The notes: generated by a model not told the origin, from the letters alone. Shown: positions 1-9,887, counted from the first letter of the stretch. The stretch is DNA of 35,029 bases from Dehalococcoidia bacterium (GCA_030684635.1 JAUXUW010000152.1:1-35029), one strand, 5' to 3'. Program-made: numbers and translations.

Positions 1-2
1 GC

Positions 3-413
3 GCGTTCATCCTGTCGCTGGCGCTGAGGTTCGCGTGGGAGCGGTCGTTCCGCGGACTCACGGGTGCGGAGCGGCGCTGGGCGAAGGTGCAGCGGCTCGC
101 CGGCTGGGCCGGCATCTTGCCGCCCGACGACCGCACGCCGGCCGAGGCGGCACGGTTCCTCGAGGACTACGTCGCGGAGCCGGTCGCCCTCGGGGCGCTC
201 GCCCGTGCGTTCACGGTGGCGCGGTACGGGCACGCACAGGACGAGCCGGCTGAGGCGGCACGGGCGCTGGACGAGGATTACCGGCGCGTGAGCCGGCCGC
301 TGTGGCGGCTGCCCGCTGGCCGGGTGTTCCGGCTGGGACGCACACCGCGGCCGCGGCGGACGCTGCCGCCGTTCCTACCGGGCGGGAACGCTCCCGCTGG
401 GTTGCGTCGGTAG
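3..413 (+). CDS. C-terminal fragment of a transglutaminase-like/DUF4129 membrane protein (truncated at window start)
   Basis: Frame 3 is open from the window edge: AFILSLALRFAWERSFRGLTGAERRWAKVQRLAGWAGILPPDDRTPAEAARFLEDYV...ARYGHAQ...; TM segment followed by a DUF4129-like TPxEaAR...ARYG pattern; sits beside MoxR/DUF58-type genes. Confidence 0.65.
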   Translation, partial: AFILSLALRFAWERSFRGLTGAERRWAKVQRLAGWAGILPPDDRTPAEAARFLEDYVAEPVALGALARAFTVARYGHAQDEPAEAARALDEDYRRVSRPLWRLPAGRVFRLGRTPRPRRTLPPFLPGGNAPAGLRR

Positions 414-2156
414 CGGCGCCAGTTCGTTCGCGCGCCGCGCGAGTTCCAGGATCCGCAGCGCCTCTTCACGCGTGACCTCCGGCCCGAGTTCGCCCAGCGC
501 CGCGGCCAGCGCGGCCTGCGCCTCCTCGAACGTCTCCGCGCGACCGCTCGGGCCCTCGCCGTCCTCGCCGGACGGGCCGGGGGGCGACTGGCCGCCGGGC
601 GGCGCCTGCTCGCCCGGGGTCTGGGGTGGCGTGCCCTCGCCCGGCGGCTCCGCGGGAGTCGGGGTCGCGCCGTCCTGCGGCTGCTGGCCGGGCTGCTCGC
701 CGGGCGGGCTGTCTTCACCCGGCTCCGGCTCACCCTCATCCTCCGGTGGGGGTGGCGACTCCAGGAACCACAGCAGCAGTTCCAGGTTCGCCTTCGCGAC
801 CGCGTCCGTCGGGTCGAGGCGGAGCGCGGCGACGTAGCGATCACGTGCCTCCTCCAGTTCCCCGGCCATGAAGGCGTGGTTGCCCAGCGCGTACTCAAGC
901 CTCAGGCGAAGGTCGGCGTCCTCCGTGGTCGTCGCGAGGGCGGCGCGGCTCGCGGTGGCCGCTTCGCGCAGGCGCCCGAGCATGTGCAGCGTGTTGCCGA
1001 GGTTGTACTGGACCGCGGGATCGTCCGGTGCTTCGGCTGCGGCCGCGGTGTAGGCGGCCAGCGCATCGTCGTAGCGGCCTTCCAGGTACGCCTCGTTGCC
1101 GTCCTCGACCATGCGATAGAGCGAGGTACCGGCGCAGCCCGCGAGGAGCAGGGCCACGAATGCGGACGTGACGAGGCCACCACGCAGGCGCGGCCGTCGA
1201 AGGCGGGACGCCTCGCCGAGCGCCAGGTCGGCGGCCAGCAGCGCCACCGCCGCACCCAGGAACCAGGAGAAGCGGTCGATCGGCTGCTGTTCCGTGGCCG
1301 CTTCGAACTGAGTCTGCCGGAGCCGGCGGAACTCCACTGCAAGGCCGGGGATCGAGGAGATGTCGCGGATCTCTCCGCCGGTCTCGTCCGCGATCCGGCG
1401 GAGCGTGTCGCGGTTGGCGGTGGTGACGTCCTGTCCGCCGCTGGTCGCGGGGAGCGAGGTGGGCGTGTCCGTTGCCGCGAACACGGTGTAGACGCGCACA
1501 CCCTTGTCCCGCGCGCCCTTGATCGCGTCCCGGACGTCGCCCTCGATCTCCTCGCCATCCGTCACCAGCAGGATCGCCTGGGCCTGCGCGGGCTCATCCA
1601 CCGTGAGCGCGTTGAGGGCGGTGTTGAGCGCGACGCCCAGGTTCGTGCCCGGCCTGACCAGCGGCGCCTCCTGCTGCGCGCGGAGGACCAGCGACGACAC
1701 CGCGTCCAGGTCGAGCGTGAGCGGCGAGCGCTCGAACGCCGTCCCCGCAAACGTGACGAGGCCGACACGGTGGCCGGTCAGGTGCGTGAGCATCGCCTCG
1801 ATGCCGAGCGCAGCGGCGCCCGCACGGGAGGGCGCGATGTCCTCCGCTAGCATGGAGCGGGAGACATCCAGCACGATCACCAGGTCGATGCCGCGCTGCA
1901 TCACCTCGGCGTCGGCGCGTCCCCACTGAGGACGCGCGGCCGCGAGCACCAGGAGCGCCGTCGCCAGGGCCACCAGCGTCGTGTGCAGGACGCGCCGCCG
2001 GTGGCTCGATCCCATCCGCAACGCGGCGGGCGACGCCGTCAGCGCCGCCGCCTCGCGCCGCCGGCGTTCCGCGTGCCACCCGCCGAGGGCGATGAGCAGC
2101 GGCGCGGCCAGCGCGAACAGCATCAGCGGTTCGGCAAAGCGCAGCCCGTCGATCAT
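375..2156 (-). CDS. BatB-like VWA-domain membrane protein fused to BatC-like TPR region with Pro/Gly-rich C-terminus
   Basis: MIDAS motif DVSRSM, ...LLVTDGEEIEGD...; N-terminal TM segments; TPR stretch GNEAYLEGRYDDALAAYTAAAAEAPDDPAVQYNLGN; start ATG at 2156 overlaps upstream stop as ATGA. Confidence 0.88.
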   Translation of the reverse strand: MIDGLRFAEPLMLFALAAPLLIALGGWHAERRRREAAALTASPAALRMGSSHRRRVLHTTLVALATALLVLAAARPQWGRADAEVMQRGIDLVIVLDVSRSMLAEDIAPSRAGAAALGIEAMLTHLTGHRVGLVTFAGTAFERSPLTLDLDAVSSLVLRAQQEAPLVRPGTNLGVALNTALNALTVDEPAQAQAILLVTDGEEIEGDVRDAIKGARDKGVRVYTVFAATDTPTSLPATSGGQDVTTANRDTLRRIADETGGEIRDISSIPGLAVEFRRLRQTQFEAATEQQPIDRFSWFLGAAVALLAADLALGEASRLRRPRLRGGLVTSAFVALLLAGCAGTSLYRMVEDGNEAYLEGRYDDALAAYTAAAAEAPDDPAVQYNLGNTLHMLGRLREAATASRAALATTTEDADLRLRLEYALGNHAFMAGELEEARDRYVAALRLDPTDAVAKANLELLLWFLESPPPPEDEGEPEPGEDSPPGEQPGQQPQDGATPTPAEPPGEGTPPQTPGEQAPPGGQSPPGPSGEDGEGPSGRAETFEEAQAALAAALGELGPEVTREEALRILELARRANELAPLPTQPSGSVPAR

Positions 2157-3070
2157 GGCTGCCTCCGCAACCACGTCGCGCGGAGGGCGCCATCGATCAG
2201 CAGCAGCCCGACGACGCCGAGGGCGAGGATCGGTGCGTACTCACGGAACGTCACGAAGCGCCGCTCGCCGATGCGGGAGCGTTCCAGAGCACCGATGGTC
2301 TCGTATGCCTGGGCCAGTTCAGCGGGCGTGCGCGCATCGAAGAACTCGCCGCCGGTCGTCTCCGCGAGGCGGCGCAGCGCGAGGTCCGAGCCGGAGCGTG
2401 CGAAGCCGATCGTGTAGATGCGCACGCCCAGCGCTTCCGCCACGCGCGCGGCTGTGAACGGGTCCACCTCACCGCTGTTGTTCTCGCCATCGGTGAGCAG
2501 CACCACGACCCGGCTGCGGGCGGGCGAGGACTCCAGGAGCGAGAGCGACTCCGCGATCCCGAGGCCGATCGCGGTGCCATCTGCCACCAGCCCGGACTCC
2601 AGCCGTGCCGCCCGCTGCCGGATCGCAGCCAGGTCGTTCGTGAGCGGCGAGAGCGTGAGCGCGCGCGCCTGGAACGCGACGAGGCCCATGCGGTCGCCTT
2701 CCAGCGACTGCGCAAACTCACCCAGGACGCGCCGCGCCGCCTCCAGCCGGGATTCGCCGCCGCCCGCGCTCGTGTGCATCGAGGACGACACGTCCACGGC
2801 GGCGACGATGTCGATCCCCTCCTCCGGGAGCGCCGTCACCGCGATCCCCTCGCGCGGGCGTGCCAGTGCGAGGATCGCGATCAGCACCGCGAGTGCGCGC
2901 AGCACCTCCGGCAGCCGGTGCACGCGCATGCGCCATGTGCGGCGCGCGGACGCGGCGATGAGGTCGAGCGACGCGACCGCAAGCGCGGGCCGCCGCCGGA
3001 ACCACGCTACGAGCAGCAGCACTGCAACGGGAACGAGCAGGCCGAGCGCCCACGGCGCGGCGAGCGTCAC
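2153..3070 (-). CDS. BatA-like VWA-domain membrane protein
   Basis: VTLAAPWALGLLVPVAVLLLVAWFRRRP...DVSSSMHTS...LLTDGENNSG...; GTG start at 3070 overlaps upstream stop (GTGA). Confidence 0.88.
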   Translation of the reverse strand: MTLAAPWALGLLVPVAVLLLVAWFRRRPALAVASLDLIAASARRTWRMRVHRLPEVLRALAVLIAILALARPREGIAVTALPEEGIDIVAAVDVSSSMHTSAGGGESRLEAARRVLGEFAQSLEGDRMGLVAFQARALTLSPLTNDLAAIRQRAARLESGLVADGTAIGLGIAESLSLLESSPARSRVVVLLTDGENNSGEVDPFTAARVAEALGVRIYTIGFARSGSDLALRRLAETTGGEFFDARTPAELAQAYETIGALERSRIGERRFVTFREYAPILALGVVGLLLIDGALRATWLRRQP

Positions 3071-4056
3071 GCGGGCACCGCCGCTTCCTCGGTCGCTGCG
3101 CCGGTCTCCGGGCGGCCGAGTTCGACGATCTCGTAGGCGAGCGTCAGGTCGTGGTCCGCGGAGGCTGGCTCCGGGTAGCGGCGCGCGTAGACGGCGGCGT
3201 CGCACCGGTCCAGGAGGCCCGCGACCAGCCGCGCCTGCCATCGGTCGACGCCGTGGCCGGTCATGCGGCGCTCGAGTTCCGCCGTGGTGAGTGCTGCCGC
3301 GTTGAACGCGAACCGCTCGCCGAGGTATCCGCGCACCGCGAGCGAGATCGTGCCGTAATAGCGCTGGAACGCCTCGCCGCCGTCGAGCGTGAGGCCGCGG
3401 ACCTCGTCCAGTTGCGAGCGTGCGCGCTCCTCTGGCCCGTGCTCGGTCGCCGCCACGGCGGCGGGCCGTCGCCGCGATCCGCGCGCCCACCACGCGAGGC
3501 CGGCGAGGGCGCCCGCCACGACCAGGATTGCCGCCGCGATCAGTGCCGGCCGCTGCCACGCGGGTGGGGCGCCGGGCACGGAGGCCTGCGGCTTGAGCGG
3601 GCGGAGCGTCTCGTCACCCTGGGCGCGCGTCGGGGTGATCGGCAGCGCGACGGGCGCGCCCTCCACCACGCCCCTCGAGCCGTCCGCGCGCAGCCACCGG
3701 ACTGGCACGGGGCCAGAGTCGAGCGTGCGCAGGGTGAACGGCTGGAAGGTCCACTCGAAGACCGTGACCAGGCTGCCGTCCGCCTGCGGTTCTTCGCGGG
3801 GCAACTGTTCGCTGACGAAGTCGGTGCTGGGGAAGGTGGGGCGAGGCATGCTCACGAGCACGTCCGCCGGGTGTGCCACTCGCACCTCCAGCGTCACCCG
3901 CTCCCCGACGGTCGCGGCCGACGGGAGGAACGACGAGGTCACCGTGATCGCCGGCGCCTCCTGCGCGGCGACGGGTGCGACGGCAACAAGCATCAGCACC
4001 GCGCCGGCGACCACGCCGAGCGCCGCGAACACGCTGCGCTTCCTCCGGGCGGTCAC
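3067..4056 (-). CDS. BatD-like membrane-anchored protein (signal peptide, Ig-like N-terminal region, TM, helical C-terminus)
   Basis: MTARRKRSVFAALGVVAGAVLMLVAVAPVAAQEAPAITVTSSFLPSAATVGERVTLEVRVAHP...; TM at PALIAAAILVVAGALAGLAWWARG; position between DUF58 and BatA genes. Confidence 0.7.
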   Translation of the reverse strand: MTARRKRSVFAALGVVAGAVLMLVAVAPVAAQEAPAITVTSSFLPSAATVGERVTLEVRVAHPADVLVSMPRPTFPSTDFVSEQLPREEPQADGSLVTVFEWTFQPFTLRTLDSGPVPVRWLRADGSRGVVEGAPVALPITPTRAQGDETLRPLKPQASVPGAPPAWQRPALIAAAILVVAGALAGLAWWARGSRRRPAAVAATEHGPEERARSQLDEVRGLTLDGGEAFQRYYGTISLAVRGYLGERFAFNAAALTTAELERRMTGHGVDRWQARLVAGLLDRCDAAVYARRYPEPASADHDLTLAYEIVELGRPETGAATEEAAVPA

Positions 4057-4967
4057 ATGCTCACCGCACGCGCGCGCCGTCGGAAGTACGCGGACACCGG
4101 GTCGACGGCGTCGCGGTCGAGGCGGATCGCGATCTCGTCTACGCCGGCCCGCGCGAGCGTCTCCTGGCGTTGCAACGTCCGCGCGCGTGCGCGCTCCGCG
4201 TAGGCCTCGCGCGTGCGCACGTCGCCGGTGTCCACCAGCAGCCGCCCGCCGCGCTCCACGTCCTCCAGTTCGATCAGCCCGAGGTCCGGGAGCGCCTCGT
4301 CGAGCGGATCGATGAGCGTCAGCGCGATCACCTCGTGCCGCCGCGCGAGCGTCTGCAGCGCCGCCTCGTAGCCATCATCCAGGAAGTCGGAGATCAGGAA
4401 GATGACAGAGCGCCGGCCGAGCACCCGCCCGAGGTACTCGAGTGCCGGCGTCATCGTCGTGCGTTTCCCAGCGGCCAGGTCCGCCTGCAGCACGTCGCGG
4501 ATCTGGCGGATGACGTGGCGCGGCCCGCGCTTCGGTGGGACGAACGCCTCGATGCGGTCACTGAAGGTGAGGAGCGCCGTGCGGTCGTGGTTGTACGCGG
4601 CGGCGAAGCCGAGCAGCGCCACGAGTTCGGCGGCGGCGCGGACGCGGCCACCCGCACCGTGCGCCGCAAGCATGGAGGCGGACCGGTCCACGGCGCAGAC
4701 CACGGTCAGGTCGCGCTCCTCCACGTACTCCTTCACCCACGGTACGCCCGTGCGCGCGGTCATGTTCCAGTCGATCCGCCGGATGTCGTCGCCCGGCACA
4801 TACTCGCGCGCCTCGGCGAACTCGATGCCTGCGCCCCGGAACACGGAGCGATACGACCCCGACACGTCCGAGGCCGCGAGACGGCGCGTGCGGATCTCAA
4901 TGCTCCGGACGCGCCCCATCAGGGCGGCGGAGATCTCGATCGCGGGGTCGATGGGTACGTCGGCCAT
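4053..4967 (-). CDS. DUF58 domain-containing protein
   Basis: Central GAGIEFAEAREYVPGDDIRRIDWNMTARTGVPWVKEYVEERDLTVVCAVDRSASM, characteristic of DUF58; follows MoxR; ATGA overlap with next gene. Confidence 0.92.
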   Translation of the reverse strand: MADVPIDPAIEISAALMGRVRSIEIRTRRLAASDVSGSYRSVFRGAGIEFAEAREYVPGDDIRRIDWNMTARTGVPWVKEYVEERDLTVVCAVDRSASMLAAHGAGGRVRAAAELVALLGFAAAYNHDRTALLTFSDRIEAFVPPKRGPRHVIRQIRDVLQADLAAGKRTTMTPALEYLGRVLGRRSVIFLISDFLDDGYEAALQTLARRHEVIALTLIDPLDEALPDLGLIELEDVERGGRLLVDTGDVRTREAYAERARARTLQRQETLARAGVDEIAIRLDRDAVDPVSAYFRRRARAVSM

Positions 4968-4978
4968 GGGGCTGCCGC

Positions 4979-5968
4979 CTAAGGGATGCCGACGCCTTCG
5001 AGCAGGCGCGTGACGACGTGCTCCGCGGTGACGCCCCGGGCCTCCGCCTCGTACGACATCACCAGGCGGTGGCGCAGCACGTCCGGCGCCAGCGCCTTCA
5101 CGTCCTGCGGCGTCACGTACATGCGCCCATCGAGGAAGGCGTACGCCTGCGCTCCCCGCGCAAGGAACACGCCCGCGCGCGGGCTCGCACCGAACTCGAT
5201 CAGCGGGGCCAGGTCGGCCATCTGGTAGCGCGCCGGGTCGCGCGTCGCCTCCACCAGGCGGATGACGTACTCGCGCAGTCGCTCGTTCACGTCCACCGCG
5301 CGGACGGCGTCACGCAGCCGTGCGATGTCGGCGGTGCCGACGACCGCGCGGGCCTGCGGCTGCTCGCCCTCCAGCGCCCGCGATAGCACCTCGCGCTCCT
5401 CAGTGCGCTCCGGGTAGTGGACGACGATCTTCAGCATGAAGCGGTCGAGTTGTGCCTCGGGCAGCGGGTAGGTGCCCTCTTGCTCAATCGGGTTCTGCGT
5501 CGCCAGCACCAGGAACGGGTCGGGGAGCGGCAGAGACTGCCCGCCGATGGAGACGGTGCGCTCCTGCATCGCCTCGAGGAGCGCCGACTGCACCTTCGCC
5601 GGCGCGCGGTTGATCTCGTCGGCGAGCACCACGTTCACGAAGATCGGGCCGCGGCGCACGGAGAATTCCCCCGCTTGCGGGTTGAAGACCAGCGTGCCGG
5701 TGATGTCCGCCGGGAGCAGGTCGGGCGTGAACTGGATGCGCGCGAAGGAGCATTCGAGCGCGCCCGCGAGCGTGGAGACCGTGAGCGTCTTCGCGAGCCC
5801 CGGGACGCCCTCGATCAGCGCGTGGTTGTTCGTGAGCAGCGCCACCAGCAGCCGGTCGACCAGCGCGTGTTGGCCCACGATGACGCGGCCGATCTCCTGG
5901 CGGATCGCCTCGATCTGCTCGTGCTGGCGTGCGGTCGTGGGAGATACCCCGGACGGGTCGGCAGCCAT
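4979..5968 (-). CDS. MoxR family AAA+ ATPase
   Basis: Walker A GVPGLAKT, Walker B VLADEINRAPAKVQSALLEAMQE, sensor ATQNPIEQEGTYPLPEAQLDRF. Confidence 0.95.
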   Translation of the reverse strand: MAADPSGVSPTTARQHEQIEAIRQEIGRVIVGQHALVDRLLVALLTNNHALIEGVPGLAKTLTVSTLAGALECSFARIQFTPDLLPADITGTLVFNPQAGEFSVRRGPIFVNVVLADEINRAPAKVQSALLEAMQERTVSIGGQSLPLPDPFLVLATQNPIEQEGTYPLPEAQLDRFMLKIVVHYPERTEEREVLSRALEGEQPQARAVVGTADIARLRDAVRAVDVNERLREYVIRLVEATRDPARYQMADLAPLIEFGASPRAGVFLARGAQAYAFLDGRMYVTPQDVKALAPDVLRHRLVMSYEAEARGVTAEHVVTRLLEGVGIP

Positions 5969-6053
5969 GGGCCCTCATCGTCGCGCGTGAGTGGGTGCTC
6001 CGAGTGTACCCGGCGGCGGATGGCCTCGTGTGAAGGGGACCGGACGCCGCTGC

Positions 6054-9000
6054 CTACGCCCCGACGGCAGCGAGGTCCGGCGCGGGCGTCGCTTCCACCT
6101 CGGGCGTCCCGGCCTCGCGCACCGTCCCGAGTACGCCGATGAACGCACGGATGCGCGGCACGAGTTGTTCGAGGTCGGCGAGCGCGACGGTGCCCCGTGC
6201 GAGGCGGACCACGTCGCCGTTCCGGCGCTGGATGCGGATCTCCACCGGCAGGTCGCCGGGGTGCTCGTCCAGCGCGGTGCAGATGCGACGGATGCGTCGC
6301 ACGTCCGCCGGCTCGTCCGTGGTCTCCTCGAGCTCGATCAGCAGCCGGTGCGGGCCGCCATCCTCGATGCCGGCGCGCGGCGGCACGGGCGCAGCGTCCG
6401 CCTCCGTGGTCGTGCCGGAGACGATGCGCAGGTCGGGGCGCCGTGGCGCCTCGCTGCTGGCAGGGCCACCACCGCCGCCCGAGGGCGGGCCCGGGTTGTA
6501 CGGCGGCGGCTGGCGGTCGCGCACGGCGAAGGCTGGCCGGCTGCCGCTGCGGACCTGGAACTTCGCGGGCGAGAAGGTGGACGCGAGCCGCCCCGCCTCC
6601 GCGTCGTACGCGGCGAGTTCGAGCACACCGATGGACACGCGGTCACCACGAGGCCGCACGGACGCCTTCATCAGCAGGATGTTGCCCTCGAAGAGCACGC
6701 CGGCCTGCTTGTACTTCTCGTAGGCGTCCGCCCAGACGGTGACCTCCACCTGGCCGCTCAGGTCCTCCAGCGTGACGGCGGCGAAGGCCTTGCCCTGCCG
6801 CGTGGCGAGGGCACGGACGTTCGTGACCATGCCGGCGAACACGGTGTCCTGCCCGGTGAGTTCCGCCGTGACCTCCGCGGCCTGGTGCGTGATGTACGGC
6901 GCGAGGTGGCGGGCGGCGAGGGCGAACGGGTGCTCGGAGATGTACGTCCCGAGCAGTTCTTTCTCCCACGCCAGCATCTCCTGCTGCGGGATCGTCACCG
7001 CCTCCAGCTCCAGCGCCGGCAGCGGCGTGTCCACCTGTGCGCCGAAGAGGTCGAACATGGAGGTCTGGCCGGTCTCGCGGAGCTTCTGTTCCTGCTGCGC
7101 TAGCGACAGCAGTCGGTCGACGCCGCTGATCACCGTCGCCCGGTCGCCCAGGGCGTCGAACGCGCCGGCCTTCGCCAGCGATTCGAGCACGCGCTTATTC
7201 ACGTCGCGCGCGTTGACGCGCCGCGCGAAGTCCTCGATGTGGAGGAACTCGCCGTTCGTCTCGCGCTCCGTGATCAGCCCCTCGATGCCGCCGAGGCCCA
7301 CGTTCTTGATCTGCGCCAGGCCGTACCGGATCGCCTCGCGCCCGTCGGGGAGCGACTCGATCGTGAAGTTGGCGGCGCTGCGGTTCACGTCCGGCGCCAG
7401 CACCGGGATGCCCAGGCGGTGGCACTCCGCGATCGCCTGCGCAATGCGGTCGTGGTTGCCGTTGGCGGCCTGCAGCACGGCGGCCATGTACTCGCCGGTG
7501 TAGTGCGCCTTCAGGTACGCGGTCTGGTACGCGATCGTGCCGTAGCAGACCGCGTGCGCCTTGTTGAACGCGTAGCCGGCGAACGGCTCGATCAGGTCGA
7601 ACAGGTCATTGCCCAGCTGGTCGTCGTAGCCCTGCTCCTTCATGCCGGCCAGGAAGCGTTCGCGCTCCTCCAGCATGACGGAGGCGATCTTCTTGCCCAT
7701 CGCCTTGCGCATGACGTCCGCCTGGCCCAGCGAGTAGCCGGCGAACGTGCGCGCGATCTGGAGCACCTGCTCCTGGTAGGTGATGACGCCGTACGTCTCT
7801 TCGAGGATCGGACGGAGGTTGTCGTGCGGGTAGTACGCCTCGGCGCGACCGTGCTTCACGTCGATGAAACGCGGGATGTGCTCCAGCGGGCCGGGACGGA
7901 ACAGCGCCACCATGGCGGAGAGTTCGCGGATGTTCTGCGGCTTCAACTCCACCACGTACCGGCGCATGCCGGCCGATTCCATCTGGAACACGCCGAACGT
8001 CTCGCCCGCGCTGAGGATCGCCGCGGTCGCCGGGTCACTGTCCGGGATCGCCAGCAGATCCACGCGCTCTCCGCGCCGCGCCTCGATCATGTCGATCGCG
8101 CGCCCGAGGATCGTGAGGTTCGTCAGGCCGAGGTAGTCGATCTTCAGGAGACCGATCTTCTCGATGTCGCCCATCGGGTACTGCGTCGTCGGGACGGCGG
8201 TATCGGAGTCGGCGTCCTTGCTCGTCGCGCGCTGCAACGGCACCACGTCCGTGAGCGGCTGGCTGGAGATCACCACGCCTGCGGCGTGCGTCGAGGAGTG
8301 GCGCGAGACGCCCTCAAGCGCCTTCGCGGTGTCGATCAGTTCGCGAATGTCGGACTCGGCCTCGTACGCCTGCTGCAGTTCGGGCGCCTGCTTCAGCGCG
8401 TCGCCCAGCGAGATGTTCAGGACCTCAGGAATCATCCGTGCGACGCGGTCGGCGGTCGCGAAGTCCATGCCGAGCGCGCGCCCGGTGTCGCGGATCGCGG
8501 CCTTCGCGCCGAGCGTCCCGAACGTGCAGATCTGCGCGACGTGGTCGCGGCCGTACTTCTCGACCGTGTAGCGGATCACGTTCTCGCGCTGGTCGTCCGC
8601 GAAGTCGAAGTCCACGTCCGGCATGCTCAGGCGCTCGGGGTTCAGGAATCGCTCGAACACCAGGCCGAACGCCAGCGGGTCGATGTCCGTCACATCCAGC
8701 GTGTACAGGATGATCGAGGAGGCCGCGGAGCCGCGGACGCCCATGCGGATGCCGCTGCGCTTCGCGAAGTGCGCGATATCGCGGACGATCAGCATGTACT
8801 CGTCGAACCCGGTCAGCCCCACCACGTGGAGTTCGTAGTCCAGCCGCTCGCGGATGTCGTCCGTGACGTCCGGGTAGCGGCGGTACAGACCTTCCTCGCA
8901 CAGTTCGCGCAGCCACTGGCGCGCGGTCTTGCCGGCGGGCACGCCCGGGTCCGGCAACTGCGTGCGCCCGAACGTGATGTCGATGTTGACGCGCTCCGCG

Positions 9001-9791
9001 ATCTCCGCGGTGTGGTCGGCCGCCTCCGGGTGGTCCGGGAACAGCGAGCGCATCTCCTCCTCAGACCGGAGGTAGAAGGTGTCGCCGTCCAGCTTGAAGC
9101 GCTTCTCGTCGTGGATCGTGCTGTTCGAGCCGATGCACAGCAGCACCTCGTGCGCGTGGTGGTCGTCCGGGCTCGTGTAGTGCGAGTCGTTCGTCACCAC
9201 CGTGGGGAGGTTCATCGACTTCGCGAGGCGGAAGACGTCCGGCATCAGCGCGGAGAACTGCTGGATGCCATGCTCCATCGTTTCCAGGTAGTAGCGGCCC
9301 TTGAAGACGTCCGCGTACCAGCCGGCGACCTCGCGCGCCTTCGCCTCGTTGTCCTCGCGCAGCGCGGACATGAACTCGCCGGACGGACAGCCCGAGAGCG
9401 CGATCAGCCCCTCGCTGTGCGCGGCCAGCAGTTCCTTGTCCATCCTCGGACGGTAGTAGAAGCCCTCCAGGTGGGCGGCGGAGGAGAGCTTGAGGAGGTT
9501 GCGGTAGCCGGTCTCGTTCTCCGCGAGGAGCGTGAGGTGGTGCGGCCAGCGGTTCTTCGGGTCCTTGTCGAAGCGCGAATTCGGGGCGACGTACGCCTCG
9601 ATGCCGATGATCGGCTTGATGTCGTGCTTCCGGGCGGTCTGGTAGAACTCGATCGCGCCGTACATCGCGCCGTGGTCGGTGATCGCCAGCGCCGTCTGCC
9701 CCAGCGCCTTCGCACGCTTCACCAGCGGCTCGATCTTCGACAGGCCGTCGAGGAGCGAGTACTCCGTGTGCGTGTGGAGGTGGGTGAACAT
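6054..9791 (-). CDS. dnaE: DNA polymerase III alpha subunit (PHP-containing DnaE)
   Basis: N-term PHP MFTHLHTHTEYSLLDGLSK, TDHGAMYG; catalytic PDVDFDFADDQRENVI; clamp-binding-like GQTSMFDLF; OB fold; start chosen at M34 of the ORF (9791). Confidence 0.95.
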   Translation of the reverse strand: MFTHLHTHTEYSLLDGLSKIEPLVKRAKALGQTALAITDHGAMYGAIEFYQTARKHDIKPIIGIEAYVAPNSRFDKDPKNRWPHHLTLLAENETGYRNLLKLSSAAHLEGFYYRPRMDKELLAAHSEGLIALSGCPSGEFMSALREDNEAKAREVAGWYADVFKGRYYLETMEHGIQQFSALMPDVFRLAKSMNLPTVVTNDSHYTSPDDHHAHEVLLCIGSNSTIHDEKRFKLDGDTFYLRSEEEMRSLFPDHPEAADHTAEIAERVNIDITFGRTQLPDPGVPAGKTARQWLRELCEEGLYRRYPDVTDDIRERLDYELHVVGLTGFDEYMLIVRDIAHFAKRSGIRMGVRGSAASSIILYTLDVTDIDPLAFGLVFERFLNPERLSMPDVDFDFADDQRENVIRYTVEKYGRDHVAQICTFGTLGAKAAIRDTGRALGMDFATADRVARMIPEVLNISLGDALKQAPELQQAYEAESDIRELIDTAKALEGVSRHSSTHAAGVVISSQPLTDVVPLQRATSKDADSDTAVPTTQYPMGDIEKIGLLKIDYLGLTNLTILGRAIDMIEARRGERVDLLAIPDSDPATAAILSAGETFGVFQMESAGMRRYVVELKPQNIRELSAMVALFRPGPLEHIPRFIDVKHGRAEAYYPHDNLRPILEETYGVITYQEQVLQIARTFAGYSLGQADVMRKAMGKKIASVMLEERERFLAGMKEQGYDDQLGNDLFDLIEPFAGYAFNKAHAVCYGTIAYQTAYLKAHYTGEYMAAVLQAANGNHDRIAQAIAECHRLGIPVLAPDVNRSAANFTIESLPDGREAIRYGLAQIKNVGLGGIEGLITERETNGEFLHIEDFARRVNARDVNKRVLESLAKAGAFDALGDRATVISGVDRLLSLAQQEQKLRETGQTSMFDLFGAQVDTPLPALELEAVTIPQQEMLAWEKELLGTYISEHPFALAARHLAPYITHQAAEVTAELTGQDTVFAGMVTNVRALATRQGKAFAAVTLEDLSGQVEVTVWADAYEKYKQAGVLFEGNILLMKASVRPRGDRVSIGVLELAAYDAEAGRLASTFSPAKFQVRSGSRPAFAVRDRQPPPYNPGPPSGGGGGPASSEAPRRPDLRIVSGTTTEADAAPVPPRAGIEDGGPHRLLIELEETTDEPADVRRIRRICTALDEHPGDLPVEIRIQRRNGDVVRLARGTVALADLEQLVPRIRAFIGVLGTVREAGTPEVEATPAPDLAAVGA

Positions 9792-9887
9792 CGAGCCGTA
9801 ACCGTTGACTTGAATACGCAATTGCGCGAACGGGCGTTCGCCGCGTGGCTGTTCGGGCATCGTACCACCGGGCGCCAACCGGATCAG

